A stretch of DNA of 49,835 nucleotides from Nitriliruptorales bacterium (GCA_024644015.1 JAHELV010000008.1:25823-75657); one strand, 5' to 3'; positions 1-9,783 are shown, numbered from the stretch's first letter. Made by a program: numbers and translations. The notes: generated by a model not told the origin, from the sequence alone.

Positions 1-731
1 ACGCCACCCACTCCCGCCGTCGGCGTGGACCGGCGGCCAGCGCGCCCACCGCGACCAGAGCGACGAGGCCGCTGCTGCTGGGCGCGGGACCGGCGCTGCT
101 CTGAGTCGGGCAGCACTTCGCCTCGGTACACCCAGACCTTGACCCCGATGCGGCCATAGGTGGTGCGTGCCTCGTCAAAGCCGTAGTCGATGTTCGCACG
201 CAACGTGTGCAACGGCACCTGGCCTTCGCGGTACCACTCGGTCCGACTCATCTCCGCACCGCCGAGGCGGCCGGAACATTGGACGCGCACGCCCTTGGCG
301 CCTGCTTTCATCGCGTTCTGGGTGGCACGGCGCATCGCGCGACGGAAGCTCACGCGGCCGCGCAACTGCTCGGCGACGTTGTGCGCGGTGACCTGCGCAT
401 CCAACTCGGGCGTCTTGACCTCCTGGATGTTCAGCTTGATCTGCTTGCCGGTCATCTTCTCGAGCGCCGAGCGGATGGCGTCGGCCTCCGCTCCACGGCG
501 GCCGATGACGATTCCCGGACGCGCGGTCCAGACGTCGACGGTCACACGGTCACGGGTGCGCTCGATGTCGATGCGGCTGACGCCCGAATGACGGACCCGC
601 TCGCGGATGTAGTTGCGGATGCGGTCGTCCTCGGCCACGTAGTCCGCGTACTCCTTGTCGGCGAACCATCGCGACTTGTAGTCCTTGATGACGCCGAGCC
701 GGAACCCGTACGGGTGGATCTTCTGGCCCAC
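1..731 (-). CDS. rpsC: 30S ribosomal protein S3 (3' end cut by window)
   Basis: Small-subunit protein S3, which binds 16S rRNA at the mRNA entry side of the 30S head. The frame starts at GTG (731) after a strong GAGGAG site and reads (M)[20 protein letters not shown], the standard S3 N-terminus. It continues through the KH domain ([20 protein letters not shown]) and the C-terminal signature [20 protein letters not shown]. The last visible residues are Arg/Gln/Gly-rich, as in actinobacterial S3 tails, and no stop is reached before base 1 (243 complete codons visible). It lies downstream of rplV in the S10 operon. Identity is certain; only the length is unknown. Confidence 0.97.
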   Translation of the reverse strand, partial: MGQKIHPYGFRLGVIKDYKSRWFADKEYADYVAEDDRIRNYIRERVRHSGVSRIDIERTRDRVTVDVWTARPGIVIGRRGAEADAIRSALEKMTGKQIKLNIQEVKTPELDAQVTAHNVAEQLRGRVSFRRAMRRATQNAMKAGAKGVRVQCSGRLGGAEMSRTEWYREGQVPLHTLRANIDYGFDEARTTYGRIGVKVWVYRGEVLPDSEQRRSRAQQQRPRRSGRGGRAGRRSTPTAGVGG

Positions 732-754
732 GGCCTACTCCTCGTTCTTTCGTT

Positions 755-862
755 CGGCGGCGCCGGTCCGTCGCGTGCTCTGCGGAACCAGGCTTTCGTG
801 ATCTCGTGTCCGGCGGCACCGGTCCACCGCGTGCTTCATGTTCATGGAACCAGGCTCCGTGA
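755..862. repeat. Two-copy direct repeat spanning the rplV stop codon
   Basis: Copy A is about 755-801 and copy B about 811-862. Both read CGGCGGC-R-CCGGTCC...CGCGTGCT, then a short variable stretch, then GGAACCAGGCT..CGTGA. On the coding strand, copy B encodes the last residues of L22 (SRSLVP) and its stop codon. Copy A is a downstream, non-coding duplicate lying in front of rpsC. It looks like a local tandem duplication that has diverged slightly. Confidence 0.7.
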
Positions 863-1189
863 ATCTCCCAAGACGATGGTGATGTGGCTGGTGCGTTTGC
901 GGATGCGGTAGGCCCGGCCCATCGCGCGCGGTTGGTAGCGCTTCATGGTCGGCCCCTCGTCGACCACCGCGGACGTGACCCACAGGTCGTCGGCATCGAG
1001 GTCGTGGTTGTTCTCCGCGTTGGCGATCGCCGACTCCAGCACTTTTCGCACATACTGGGCCGCGCCTTTCTCCTCGAGCAGCAGGACGTCCCGTGCCCGC
1101 TCGACATCGAGCCCACGGATGTGCCGCACGACTTGCCGAGCCTTGTTCGGTGCAACCCGCACATAGCGGGCGCTGGCCCTGACATCCAT
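842..1189 (-). CDS. rplV: 50S ribosomal protein L22
   Basis: L22 binds 23S rRNA and lines the nascent-peptide exit tunnel. The 115-residue product begins MDVRASARYVRVAPNKARQV, which matches the usual N-terminus. The C-terminal beta-hairpin and tail contain MKRYQPRAMGRAYRIRKRTSHI, the conserved tunnel-loop region in which macrolide-resistance changes arise elsewhere. The length is normal. The gene lies between rpsS and rpsC in the standard S10 operon order. The last residues and stop codon fall inside a two-copy direct repeat, so the C-terminal SLVP may be a lineage-specific addition. Confidence 0.97.
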   Translation of the reverse strand: MDVRASARYVRVAPNKARQVVRHIRGLDVERARDVLLLEEKGAAQYVRKVLESAIANAENNHDLDADDLWVTSAVVDEGPTMKRYQPRAMGRAYRIRKRTSHITIVLGDSRSLVP

Positions 1190-1261
1190 GCCTCTACCCT
1201 TCTGTGAATCCCCGGCGATCTCTCAGCCTGGCGCCGATCGACCGTTTGTGCTCCAGGCGAT

Positions 1262-1561
1262 CTAGCGACGCACGCCGCCGCGACCGCGCAGCGACTGCTT
1301 CTCGCCTGCCCCACGCCACTTGATCGCACGCGTTGGCGCGAACTCACCCAGCTTGTGGCCGACCATCGACTCCGAGATGTAGATCGGCACGTGCTTGCGT
1401 CCGTCGTGCACCGCGATCGTGTGGCCGACCATCTCGGGTGAGATCTCGGAACGGCGCGACCAGGTGCGGATCACCCGTTTCTCGTTGCGCGAGTTGAGCG
1501 CGGCGATCTTGTTCTCCAGATGGGCGTCGACGAACGGGCCCTTTTTCAAGCTGCGCGGCAT
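1262..1561 (-). CDS. rpsS: 30S ribosomal protein S19
   Basis: S19 sits in the 30S head and forms a heterodimer with S13. The 99-residue product starts [19 protein letters not shown] and contains the conserved [29 protein letters not shown] and [13 protein letters not shown] segments, all canonical. The tail is Arg/Gly-rich. It is preceded closely by rplB (26 bp gap) and followed by rplV, the universal order. Regulation is presumably as part of the S10 operon; no separate promoter was seen. Confidence 0.97.
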   Translation of the reverse strand: MPRSLKKGPFVDAHLENKIAALNSRNEKRVIRTWSRRSEISPEMVGHTIAVHDGRKHVPIYISESMVGHKLGEFAPTRAIKWRGAGEKQSLRGRGGVRR

Positions 1562-1587
1562 CGTGTGCTCTCCTGTGCCTTGTGCTG

Positions 1588-2418
1588 TCAGCGGCGACGC
1601 TTGCCGCGCCGACGGATGATGTCTTTGTCCGACCCTTTTTTCTTGGCGCGCGTCCGGCCCTCGGGCTTGCCCTTGTGGTTGGTTGGGTGGCGCCCGCCCG
1701 AGGTCCGCCCCTCGCCACCCCCGTGCGGATGGTCGACGGGGTTCATGACGACGCCGCGGACCTTGGGGCGCTTGCCGCGCCAGCGTGAGCGTCCGGCCTT
1801 GCCGTCGTTGACGAGCTCGTGGTCGGCGTTGCCGACCGTACCGACCGTTGCCCTGCAGTCGAGCAGGACACGGCGGATCTCGCCGGACGGCAACCGCAGC
1901 GCCGCGTACTTGCCCTCTTTGGCCAGCAGCTGCACGCGGTTGCCGGCGGACCGGCCGAGCTTGGCGCCCCCGCCGGGACGCAGCTCGACCGCGTGGATGA
2001 CGGTACCCACGGGGATGTTGCGTAGCGGCAACGCATTGCCCGACTGGATGTCGGCACCCTCGCCGGACGTCAGGACGTCGCCGACGCGCAGCCCCTCGGG
2101 CGCGAGGATGTAGCGCTTCTCGCCGTCGTGGTAGTGCAACCGCGCGATACGCGCCGACCGGTTCGGGTCGTACTCGACCTCCGCGACCGTTGCGGGCACG
2201 CCGTCCTTGTTGCGGCGGAAGTCGATCTCGCGGTACTTGCGCTTGTGCCCGCCGCCCTGGCGGCGCGTGGTGATGCGCCCCTGCGCGTTGCGACCGGCCT
2301 TCTTGGGGTTGGGGCTCGTGAGCGACTTGAGGGGCTTGTCGGTGGTGACCGTGGCGAAATCGGACACGCTCATGCCGCGACGCGCTGGCGTCGTCGGGCG
2401 GTATCTGCGATTGGCCAT
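1588..2418 (-). CDS. rplB: 50S ribosomal protein L2
   Basis: L2 is a primary 23S rRNA binder needed for subunit association and peptidyl-transferase centre assembly. The 276-residue protein has the RNA-binding OB-fold and SH3-like domains in the usual order ([20 protein letters not shown], then ...[20 protein letters not shown]). The C-terminal motif [13 protein letters not shown] includes the conserved histidine of the peptidyl-transferase region. The length is standard. ATG at 2418 follows a GA-rich ribosome-binding region (GGAGAGG). Neighbours are rplW upstream and rpsS downstream. Confidence 0.98.
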   Translation of the reverse strand: MANRRYRPTTPARRGMSVSDFATVTTDKPLKSLTSPNPKKAGRNAQGRITTRRQGGGHKRKYREIDFRRNKDGVPATVAEVEYDPNRSARIARLHYHDGEKRYILAPEGLRVGDVLTSGEGADIQSGNALPLRNIPVGTVIHAVELRPGGGAKLGRSAGNRVQLLAKEGKYAALRLPSGEIRRVLLDCRATVGTVGNADHELVNDGKAGRSRWRGKRPKVRGVVMNPVDHPHGGGEGRTSGGRHPTNHKGKPEGRTRAKKKGSDKDIIRRRGKRRR

Positions 2419-2501
2419 CGTGGTTGTCCTCTCCGGGTTGCTGTCCGGCGGAGCCGGTCCGCCGCGCGGCGCTGGTCGGCGCCGGGCGGGTGTATCGGGT
2501 G

Positions 2502-2783
2502 TTAGGCGAAGATGTCGATCTCGTCGCCCTCGGCCAGCGTCACGACCGCCCGCTTGGTGCGTTTGCGTTGGCCCTGCACCAGGCCGAAGCGCACCCGCTT
2601 GCCAGGTCGGTTCAACGTGTTGACCTTGCGGACACGCACGCCCCAGATCTGCTCGACCGCCTGCTTGATCTCGGTCTTGTTGGCGCTGGGATGCACAACG
2701 AAGGTGTAGCGGCCCTCGTCGAGCAGCCCGTAGCTCTTCTCGCTGACCACCGGCTCGATGATGACGTCATGTGGGGTCTTCAT
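2502..2783 (-). CDS. rplW: 50S ribosomal protein L23
   Basis: L23 lies at the exit-tunnel rim and is the docking site for trigger factor and SRP. The 93-residue sequence ([20 protein letters not shown], then [22 protein letters not shown]) is typical of bacterial L23. The ATG overlaps the rplD stop in an ATGA arrangement (4 nt), which implies translational coupling. The 82 bp gap before rplB contains a G/C-rich hairpin (CGGCGGA-GCCGG-TCCGCCG, about 2448-2466). Confidence 0.97.
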   Translation of the reverse strand: MKTPHDVIIEPVVSEKSYGLLDEGRYTFVVHPSANKTEIKQAVEQIWGVRVRKVNTLNRPGKRVRFGLVQGQRKRTKRAVVTLAEGDEIDIFA

Positions 2784-3511
2784 TCGGAGGCCTCCCCGGT
2801 CGTGTCCTCGTCGGCATCCACCGGCGCCGTGTCCTCGTCGGCATCGACCGGCGCGGTGTCGGCGACCGCACCCTGCGGTGCGGAACGCCCACCGCCGATG
2901 CGGTCGAGCGCCTCTTCGGCGAACACGATCACGTCGTGGGTCAGCAGGTCGTAGACGTTGAGCTGGTCAGCCGTCAGCACGTGCGCCGATGGCAGGTTGC
3001 GGAAGCTGCGGGCGACCGCGTCGTCGCGTTCCGCGAGCACGATCAGCGACGTGCGGCCGCTGAGCTCGAGCGCGTTCAGCAGCGCCACGGCGTCGCGCGT
3101 GCGTGGCTCGGTCAGGCCGAAGTCACGCACGACCCGTACGTCGCCACTGCCAGCCCGATCAGACAGAGCCGACGCCAGCGCAAGACGCTTGACCTTCTTG
3201 TTGACGCGCTTGCGGAAGTTCCGCTCGTTGGTCGGGCCGTGTGCGACACCGCCACCGCTCCACTGCGGCGCGCGGATCGAACCCTGCCTCGCGCGACCTG
3301 TGCCCTTCTGACGCCAGGGCTTGGCGCCACCGCCACGAACCTCGCCACGGCTCTTGGTCGTGGCGCTGCCGGCCCGGGCGGCCGCCAGTTGGGCGGTGAC
3401 GACCTGGTGGAGCACCGGGACGTTGATCGGCGCCTCGAACAGAGCCGGATCGAGCTCGACGCTGTCGGTGGTGGATCCTTGGGCGTCAAGGACGTCGACG
3501 CGCAGCGCCAT
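2780..3511 (-). CDS. rplD: 50S ribosomal protein L4 with acidic repeat tail
   Basis: L4 binds 23S rRNA domain I and lines the exit tunnel. The extended-loop signature [19 protein letters not shown] lies at residues about 60-79. The protein is 243 residues, against about 200-220 in most bacteria. The excess is an acidic C-terminal tail (about residues 210-243) containing two exact copies of DTAPVDADE (218-235), encoded by a 27-bp tandem repeat at 2807-2860. The start ATG shares one base with the rplC stop (TGATG), and the stop overlaps rplW. In E. coli L4 represses the S10 operon; whether it does so here is not shown. Confidence 0.97.
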   Translation of the reverse strand: MALRVDVLDAQGSTTDSVELDPALFEAPINVPVLHQVVTAQLAAARAGSATTKSRGEVRGGGAKPWRQKGTGRARQGSIRAPQWSGGGVAHGPTNERNFRKRVNKKVKRLALASALSDRAGSGDVRVVRDFGLTEPRTRDAVALLNALELSGRTSLIVLAERDDAVARSFRNLPSAHVLTADQLNVYDLLTHDVIVFAEEALDRIGGGRSAPQGAVADTAPVDADEDTAPVDADEDTTGEASE

Positions 3512-4158
3512 CAGGCCTCACCTCCGGACGTGACTGGAGCCTTCGTGCTGGAGCGAACGAGCACGAGTGACCCGTTGCCGCCGGGCGTCGCGCCTTTGAT
3601 CAGCAGCAGGCCGCGTTCGGTGTCGACACCTGCGACGGTCAGTCGCTGGATGGTCACACGCTCGTTGCCGGTGCGGCCGGCCATCCGGGTGCCGGGGAAG
3701 ACCCGACCGGGTGTGGCGCACGCGCCGATCGCTCCGGGTGCGCGGTGGACCTTGTGCACGCCGTGACCGGCCCCTAGCCCGGCGAAGCCGTGGCGCTTCA
3801 TCACACCCGAGAAGCCTTTGCCCTTCGAGCGCGCGGTGACGTCGACAAGTTCACCGGCACGGAAGATGTCGACGGTTATGACGTCGCCGAGCCCGTGCTC
3901 CTCGTCGAACGCGACCTCCATGAGGTAGCGGGTCGGCTCCACCCCGGCGGCCGCGAAGTGGCCGGCCAAGGGCTTGGTGGACCGCTTCGCGCGTCCGTAC
4001 CCGAGCTGGAGGGCCCGGTAGCCGTCCCGTTGCTCGGTGCGCACCTGGGTGACCGGGCAGGGGCCGGCGCGCAGCACGGTCACCGGTACGACCTCGTTGT
4101 CGTCGGTGAACACCTGCGTCATCCCGAGCTTGGTGCCCAAGATCCCTTTTCTCACCAT
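3511..4158 (-). CDS. rplC: 50S ribosomal protein L3
   Basis: L3 is a primary 23S rRNA-binding protein whose long loop reaches the peptidyl-transferase centre. The chosen start is ATG at 4158, giving [17 protein letters not shown], the family N-terminus, with a GAGAGAG ribosome-binding stretch about 8 nt upstream. An in-frame upstream start at 4182 would add eight unconserved residues. The conserved loop [21 protein letters not shown] and the following RMAGRTGN segment are present. It lies first after rpsJ, from which it is separated by one copy of the inverted-repeat element. Confidence 0.96.
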   Translation of the reverse strand: MVRKGILGTKLGMTQVFTDDNEVVPVTVLRAGPCPVTQVRTEQRDGYRALQLGYGRAKRSTKPLAGHFAAAGVEPTRYLMEVAFDEEHGLGDVITVDIFRAGELVDVTARSKGKGFSGVMKRHGFAGLGAGHGVHKVHRAPGAIGACATPGRVFPGTRMAGRTGNERVTIQRLTVAGVDTERGLLLIKGATPGGNGSLVLVRSSTKAPVTSGGEA

Positions 4159-4234
4159 CGTTGTTTTCTCTCTCTTCGTCACGACTGCTGCGCCTAGACC
4201 TGCCGGCTACCTCGAGACATGAATCCGGGTGAGG

Positions 4235-4329
4235 GCGGTGGCGGTCGTGGTCGGAGGCGACTCGGGGTGTCCGAGCCCCTGGGCGAGGACGGGGTCCCTG
4301 CTGGAGCCGGAGACCATGACCGCCACCGC
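4235..4329. repeat. Structured intergenic element, copy 1 (rpsJ-rplC)
   Basis: An 18-bp inverted repeat (4235-4252 with 4312-4329, one G-T pair as read on the plus strand) encloses a core of about 59 bp. The core contains CGACTCGGGGTGTCCGAGCC and GGCGAGGACGGGGTCCC. The core can form two hairpins: CTCGG/CCGAG with loop GGTGT, and GGAC/GUCC with loop GGG. It begins 11 nt after the rpsJ stop and ends 76 nt before the rplC start. The arms share no sequence with the arms of the other copies. No T-tract follows on either strand. Confidence 0.85.
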
Positions 4330-4340
4330 TCGACCACGCA

Positions 4341-4652
4341 CTACAGCTTGATTTCGATGTCCACGCCGGCCGGCAGGTCGAGACGCATCAGGCTGTCGAC
4401 CGTCTTCTGGGTCGGCTCGTGGATGTCGATCAGCCGCTTGTGCGTACGCATCTCGAAATGCTCGCGCGAGTCCTTGTACTTGTGTGGCGACCGGATGACG
4501 CAGTACACGTTGCGCTCGGTCGGCAGCGGCACCGGCCCGGTGATCTTCGCGCCCGTGCGCTCGACCGTGTCCACGATCTTGCGTGCCGAGGCGTCGATGA
4601 TCTCGTGATCGTAGGCCTTCAGCCGGATCCTGATCTTCTGCCCGTTAGCCAT
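4341..4652 (-). CDS. rpsJ: 30S ribosomal protein S10 (NusE)
   Basis: S10 is part of the 30S head; the free protein is the transcription antitermination factor NusE, which pairs with NusB and NusG. The 103-residue product has the expected length and signature: [20 protein letters not shown] at the start, then [20 protein letters not shown] and [18 protein letters not shown] at 4652 is preceded by a GAGAGAAGA ribosome-binding region. It is the first gene of the S10 operon, but element copies lie on both sides of it: copy 2 between tuf1 and rpsJ, copy 1 between rpsJ and rplC. Confidence 0.98.
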   Translation of the reverse strand: MANGQKIRIRLKAYDHEIIDASARKIVDTVERTGAKITGPVPLPTERNVYCVIRSPHKYKDSREHFEMRTHKRLIDIHEPTQKTVDSLMRLDLPAGVDIEIKL

Positions 4653-4745
4653 CTTCTCTTCTCTCTACTACTACTGCGCTTCGCATCCGCGAGGGCTCTA
4701 CCGTTGCCCGCCGGCCGGATGACCAACCGAGGGATGAAGCTGTGG

Positions 4746-4845
4746 CGTGACCGCGTGGTGCGGGCCGGAGGCGACTCGGGGTGTCCGAGCCCCAGGCGAG
4801 GACGGGGTCCCCGCTGGAGCCGTAGGCCTGTGCCACGCGGTCACG
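4746..4845. repeat. Structured intergenic element, copy 2 (tuf1-rpsJ)
   Basis: A 21-bp inverted repeat (4746-4766 with 4825-4845) pairs throughout if three G-T pairs are allowed as read on the plus strand. The enclosed core (4767-4824) is nearly identical to copy 1. It starts 12 nt after the tuf1 stop and ends 93 nt before rpsJ. The second core hairpin extends here to CCA..GCG.GGAC-GGG-GTCC.CGC.TGG. Confidence 0.87.
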
Positions 4846-4857
4846 ACATGGACGCTG

Positions 4858-6045
<1,188 letters not shown>

Positions 6046-6097
6046 GCGCTTCGTTCCTTTGCTGCGTTACTGGTCGTGTCGTGGTCGACGGCTGGAC

Positions 6098-8245
6098 CTA
6101 GTCGCCCCGGACCTTGGCGACGATCTCGTTCGCCAACGACTCGGGCACCGGCTCGTAGCCGGAGAACTGCATCGTGTAGGTGGCCCGACCCTGGGTCTTG
6201 CTGCGCAGGTCGGTGGCGTAGCCGAACATCTCCGACAACGGCACCTGTGCGGTGACGATCTGCGTGCTTCCGCGGGTACCCATCTCACCGATGTGACCGC
6301 GGCGGGCGGTGAGGTCGCCGATCACGTCGCCCAGGTAGTCCTCGGGCGTGCTGACCTCGACGTCCATGACGGGTTCGAGCAGCGCCAGCCCGGCTCTGCG
6401 GACGGCCTCCTTGAGCGCCATCGACCCGGCGATCTTGAACGACATCTCCGACGAGTCGACGTCGTGGTAGCTGCCGTCCGTCAGCCGCGCCCGCATGTCA
6501 ACGATCGGGTAGCCGGCGAGCACACCGCCCTCCATCGCCTCGCGGATGCCTTGGTTGACCGACGGGATGAACTCGCGTGGAATGGATCCACCGCGGATCT
6601 CGTCGGAGAACTCGTAGCCGCCGATCTCGCCGGTCGGCTCGCCCTCGGGGTCGATGACCTGCCGCGGCTCGTCGGCGAAGACGCCGGTCGGCTCGATCGA
6701 GATCTCCACTTCGGCGAACTGCCCGGACCCACCGGTCTGCCGCTTGAAGCGCAGCAGATGGTCGTAGATGGGCCGGCGGATGGTCTCACGGTAGGCGACC
6801 TGCGGTCGGCCGACGTTGGCGTCGACTTTGAACTCGCGCAGCATGCGGTCAACCAGCACCTCGAGGTGCAGTTCGCCCATGCCGCCGATGATCGTCTGAC
6901 CGGTTTCGTCGTCGGTCCGGACTGTGAAGGTCGGGTCCTCCTCGGCCAGCTTCTGCAGGCTTTCGCCCAGCTTCTGCTGGTCGGCCTTCGTCTTGGGCTC
7001 GATGGCGATGTGAATGACCGGCGCCGGGAAATCCATCCGTTCGAGCAGGACAGGTGCCCGCGGGTCGCACAGCGTGTCGCCCGTGGTTGTGAACTTCAGC
7101 CCGACGGCGGCGCAGATGTCACCAGTGAACGCCGCAGGCCGATCCTCGCGTGAGTTCGCGTGCATCTGCAGGATGCGCCCGAACCGTTCCTTGCGGTCCT
7201 TCGTCGAGTTGATGACCGCTTCGCCCTGGTCGACCACGCCCGAGTAGACGCGGAAGTAGGTCAGCTTTCCGACGTACGGGTCGCTCATGATCTTGAACGC
7301 GAGCGCGCTGAACGGCGCGTTCTCGTCGGCCTTGCGCTCGACGGGCTCTCCCGACTTGACGTCGACTCCCGCCACGGGCGGCACGTCCGCCGGCGACGGA
7401 AGGAAGTCAACCACGGCGTCGAGCAGCAACTGCACCCCTTTGTTCTTGAAGGCCGAGCCGCACAGCACCGGTGTGATCTGCCCGTCGATCGTCGCGTCGC
7501 GGATCCCCCGGACGAGCTGCTCACGCGTCAGATCGTCGTTCGACAGATACTCCTCGAGCAGCTCCTCGTTGGTCTCGGCGATGGCCTCGACCAGTGCCGA
7601 CCGGTAGTCGGTCGCCTGCGCCTGAAGGTCGGCGGGAATGTCGTGATCGCTGAAGGTTGAACCGAGGTCGTCGCCGCTGCCCTCCCACACGCGTGCCTTC
7701 ATGTCGAGCAGGTCGACGACGCCCACGAACTCGTTCTCGGCACCGACGGGAAGCTGGATCGGAACCGGCGTGGCACCGAGCCGCTCGCGGATCGAGCTGA
7801 CCGCGCCGAAGAAGTCCGCTCCGACGCGATCCATCTTGTTGATGAAGCAGATGCGCGGAACTCCGTACTTGTCCGCCTGACGCCACACCGTCTCGGACTG
7901 CGGCTCCACGCCGCTGACGGCATCGAAGACCGCTACTGACCCGTCGAGGATGCGCAGGGATCGCTCGACCTCCACGGTGAAGTCGACGTGGCCGGGGGTG
8001 TCGATGATGTTGATGATGTGGCCACGCCACTCCGCGGTGGTGGCCGCCGATGTGATGGTGATGCCCCGCTCCTGCTCCTGGGGCATCCAGTCCATCGTCG
8101 CGGCGCCTTCGTGGACCTCGCCGATCTTGTAGCTCTTGCCGGTGTAGTAGAGGATGCGCTCGGTGGTCGTGGTCTTGCCCGCGTCAATGTGAGCCATGAT
8201 CCCGATGTTGCGGGTCAGGTTGAGCGGGTGTTCTCGCTTTGGCAT
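6098..8245 (-). CDS. fusA: Elongation factor G
   Basis: EF-G is the GTPase that drives ribosomal translocation and, with RRF, ribosome recycling. The 715-residue length is standard. The N-terminal G domain shows [19 protein letters not shown] (P-loop), the switch motifs ERGITITSA and DTPGHVDF, and NKMDR. Domains II-V follow, with domain [18 protein letters not shown] and domain V ending ...[20 protein letters not shown]. It lies between rpsG (72 bp upstream) and tuf1 (52 bp downstream) in the standard str order. Confidence 0.98.
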   Translation of the reverse strand: MPKREHPLNLTRNIGIMAHIDAGKTTTTERILYYTGKSYKIGEVHEGAATMDWMPQEQERGITITSAATTAEWRGHIINIIDTPGHVDFTVEVERSLRILDGSVAVFDAVSGVEPQSETVWRQADKYGVPRICFINKMDRVGADFFGAVSSIRERLGATPVPIQLPVGAENEFVGVVDLLDMKARVWEGSGDDLGSTFSDHDIPADLQAQATDYRSALVEAIAETNEELLEEYLSNDDLTREQLVRGIRDATIDGQITPVLCGSAFKNKGVQLLLDAVVDFLPSPADVPPVAGVDVKSGEPVERKADENAPFSALAFKIMSDPYVGKLTYFRVYSGVVDQGEAVINSTKDRKERFGRILQMHANSREDRPAAFTGDICAAVGLKFTTTGDTLCDPRAPVLLERMDFPAPVIHIAIEPKTKADQQKLGESLQKLAEEDPTFTVRTDDETGQTIIGGMGELHLEVLVDRMLREFKVDANVGRPQVAYRETIRRPIYDHLLRFKRQTGGSGQFAEVEISIEPTGVFADEPRQVIDPEGEPTGEIGGYEFSDEIRGGSIPREFIPSVNQGIREAMEGGVLAGYPIVDMRARLTDGSYHDVDSSEMSFKIAGSMALKEAVRRAGLALLEPVMDVEVSTPEDYLGDVIGDLTARRGHIGEMGTRGSTQIVTAQVPLSEMFGYATDLRSKTQGRATYTMQFSGYEPVPESLANEIVAKVRGD

Positions 8246-8317
8246 CGATCTACCTCGGGTGTCCAGACGTACGCGGTCGCCGTCGTGGGCCGGCGGCGGC
8301 GGGGTGTGGAGTGCGCC

Positions 8318-8788
8318 CTACCACCGATAGTGCGCGAAGGCCTTGTTGGCGTCGGCCATCTTGTGCGTGTCCTCCCGGCGCTTGACCGCGGCGCCGGCGT
8401 TGTTGCTGGCGTCGAGCAGCTCGCCGGCGAGGCGCTGCGCCATCGTGTGTTCGCGGCGGTCCCGCGCGTACTGCGTGATCCACCGCAGGGCCAGCGTCGT
8501 CCCGCGACCCTGCCGTACCTCGATCGGCACCTGGTACGTGGCGCCACCGACCCGGCGCGACTTGACCTCGAGCAGCGGCTTGACGTTGTCGAGTGCACGG
8601 CGGAACGTCTGCACCGGGTCCGCGCCGGTCCGTGTCTGCATGTGCTCGAACGCGTCGTAGACGATGCTTTCGGCCAACGACCGCTTGCCGTCGAGCATCA
8701 CCTTGTTGATGAGCTGCGTCACGAGCACGCTCGAGTGCTTGGGGTCCGGCTGCAGTTTGCGGTGGGGTGCGGGTCCCTTACGGGGCAT
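8318..8788 (-). CDS. rpsG: 30S ribosomal protein S7
   Basis: S7 nucleates assembly of the 30S head and contacts the E-site tRNA. The 156-residue protein begins [12 protein letters not shown] and contains [44 protein letters not shown] and the C-terminal [15 protein letters not shown], all canonical. In E. coli S7 represses the str operon by binding the rpsL-rpsG spacer. Here that spacer (8789-8986) is instead mostly filled by a five-copy 33-bp tandem repeat, so an E. coli-like operator is not obvious. Confidence 0.98.
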   Translation of the reverse strand: MPRKGPAPHRKLQPDPKHSSVLVTQLINKVMLDGKRSLAESIVYDAFEHMQTRTGADPVQTFRRALDNVKPLLEVKSRRVGGATYQVPIEVRQGRGTTLALRWITQYARDRREHTMAQRLAGELLDASNNAGAAVKRREDTHKMADANKAFAHYRW

Positions 8789-8833
8789 GACGGTTCTCCT
8801 GTGTCTTCGTTGCTGCTGCCGGTAGGGGTCCCT

Positions 8834-8990
8834 CTACCGCTGCGCTACTTGAGGTCTGTCCGTGACCTACCGCTGCGCTACTTGAGGTCAGTCCGTGACC
8901 TACCGCTGCGCTACTTGAGGTCAGTCCGTGACCTACCGCTGCGCTACTTGAGGTCAGTCCGTGACCTACCGCTGCGCTACTTGAGGTCAG
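8834..8990. repeat. 33-bp tandem repeat, about 4.8 copies, rpsL-rpsG spacer
   Basis: Four full 33-bp units (8834, 8867, 8900, 8933) and a 25-bp partial unit (8966-8990) repeat CTACCGCTGCGCTACTTGAG followed by GTCAGTCCGTGAC. Copies differ by at most one base (GTCTG in the first). The terminal unit includes the rpsL stop codon (8987-8989), so the array looks like repeated duplication of the rpsL 3' edge into the spacer. There are no unique spacers, so this is not a CRISPR array. The array could change length easily. Confidence 0.93.
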
Positions 8991-9355
8991 CCTCTCTTGG
9001 CGCCGTACTTCGATCGCGCCTGCTGGCGGCCCGCCACGCCCGAGGCGTCGAGTGCGGCGCGGATCACCTTGTAGCGGACGCCTGGAAGGTCACGCACGCG
9101 ACCACCGCGCACCAGCACCATCGAGTGCTCCTGCAGGTTGTGACCTTCGCCCGGGATGTAGGCGGTGACCTCGATGCCCGAGCTCAGCCGCACACGGCAG
9201 ACCTTGCGCAGCGCCGAGTTGGGCTTCTTCGGCGTCGTCGTGTACACGCGGGTGCACACGCCGCGCCGCTGGGGAGAGCCTTTGAGCGCTGCGGTCTTCC
9301 CACGGGAGGTCTTCTTCTCGCGGCCCTTGCGGACGAGCTGCTGAATGGTCGGCAT
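8987..9355 (-). CDS. rpsL: 30S ribosomal protein S12, natural Arg88
   Basis: S12 lies at the decoding centre and controls accuracy. The 122-residue protein starts [12 protein letters not shown] and has [11 protein letters not shown], with Lys43 intact. The second streptomycin-determining position, normally Lys88 in GGRVKDLPGVRY, is Arg here (codon 9092-9094, CGT). K88R is a known streptomycin-resistance change in Mycobacterium tuberculosis. The protein ends [11 protein letters not shown]. It is the first gene of the str operon, read from a promoter near 9840 through a long leader. Confidence 0.97.
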   Translation of the reverse strand: MPTIQQLVRKGREKKTSRGKTAALKGSPQRRGVCTRVYTTTPKKPNSALRKVCRVRLSSGIEVTAYIPGEGHNLQEHSMVLVRGGRVRDLPGVRYKVIRAALDASGVAGRQQARSKYGAKRG

Positions 9356-9375
9356 GAAGCGGGTCCTGTCTTATC

Positions 9376-9510
9376 TGAGGCGATCCGGAGCCTGGTTCCG
9401 GATCGACCACCGTGCCTGTCCGAGGCGATCCGGAGCCTGGTTCCGGATCGACCACCGTGCCTGTCCGAGGCGATCCGGGACCTGGTGGAGCCCGGTCGTG
9501 GATCGCGGTC
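9376..9510. repeat. 45-bp tandem repeat in the rpsL leader (2 good copies + 1 decayed)
   Basis: Units begin at 9376, 9421 and 9466 with CGAGGCGATCCGGAGCCTGG, then TTCCGGATCGACCACCGTGC and CTGTC. Copies 1 and 2 differ only at the first base; copy 3 diverges after about 13 bp. Each of the first two copies contains the inverted repeat CGATCCGGA/TCCGGATCG around a 7-nt loop (first copy 9381-9405). The array lies just upstream of the rpsL ribosome-binding region. Confidence 0.9.
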
Positions 9511-9544
9511 CCGTGTGCGTTTCCCGGCGGGACACGCACACGGG
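9510..9544. repeat. 11-bp inverted repeat in the rpsL leader
   Basis: CCCGTGTGCGT (9510-9520) pairs perfectly with ACGCACACGGG (9534-9544) around a 13-nt loop. No T-run follows on the minus strand, so it is not a classic intrinsic terminator. It may be a structural part of the str leader. Confidence 0.6.
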
Positions 9545-9759
9545 CGTTTCACTGATACATGCGTGTAGCGACTCAGGCTCGAGTTGCGTACGGGGCATGT
9601 GCCGGCACCGTGGTGTTCGGTCAAGGAGATCTAGATGACCTTGCCGCCGCACCCTCGGGCGGGCGCGTCGCCAGCAGTCGCCAGCTACGGGTCGCCTACA
9701 GCCACACGATCATGCTGTGGGCCGCACCGCTGCACCACAGCGGTTCCGGCGGATGATCC

Positions 9760-9777
9760 GTGTCTCGCTAGAGACAC
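9760..9777. repeat. 18-bp palindrome near the str promoter
   Basis: GTGTCTCGCTAGAGACAC has 7-bp perfect arms around GCTA. It lies about 40-58 nt downstream of the predicted str transcription start. It could be an operator or a leader hairpin; the sequence does not decide. Confidence 0.5.
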
Positions 9778-9783
9778 GATATT

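Noticed and set aside
4235-4329. Ordinary intrinsic terminators as the full explanation of the structured elements
   Set aside because: No T-run follows on either strand. Two copies lie between genes that must be coexpressed (rpoB-rpoC, rpsJ-rplC), and a plain terminator does not need a conserved 60-bp core. A partial role in 3'-end formation stays possible.
8834-8990. CRISPR array
   Set aside because: Units are contiguous with no unique spacers, and no cas genes are nearby. It is a simple tandem repeat.
7988-9568. A 526-codon plus-strand frame with a repeated LRYLRSVRDLP peptide
   Set aside because: The peptide repeats are the translation of the 33-bp intergenic array; the frame is antisense to fusA, rpsG and rpsL.
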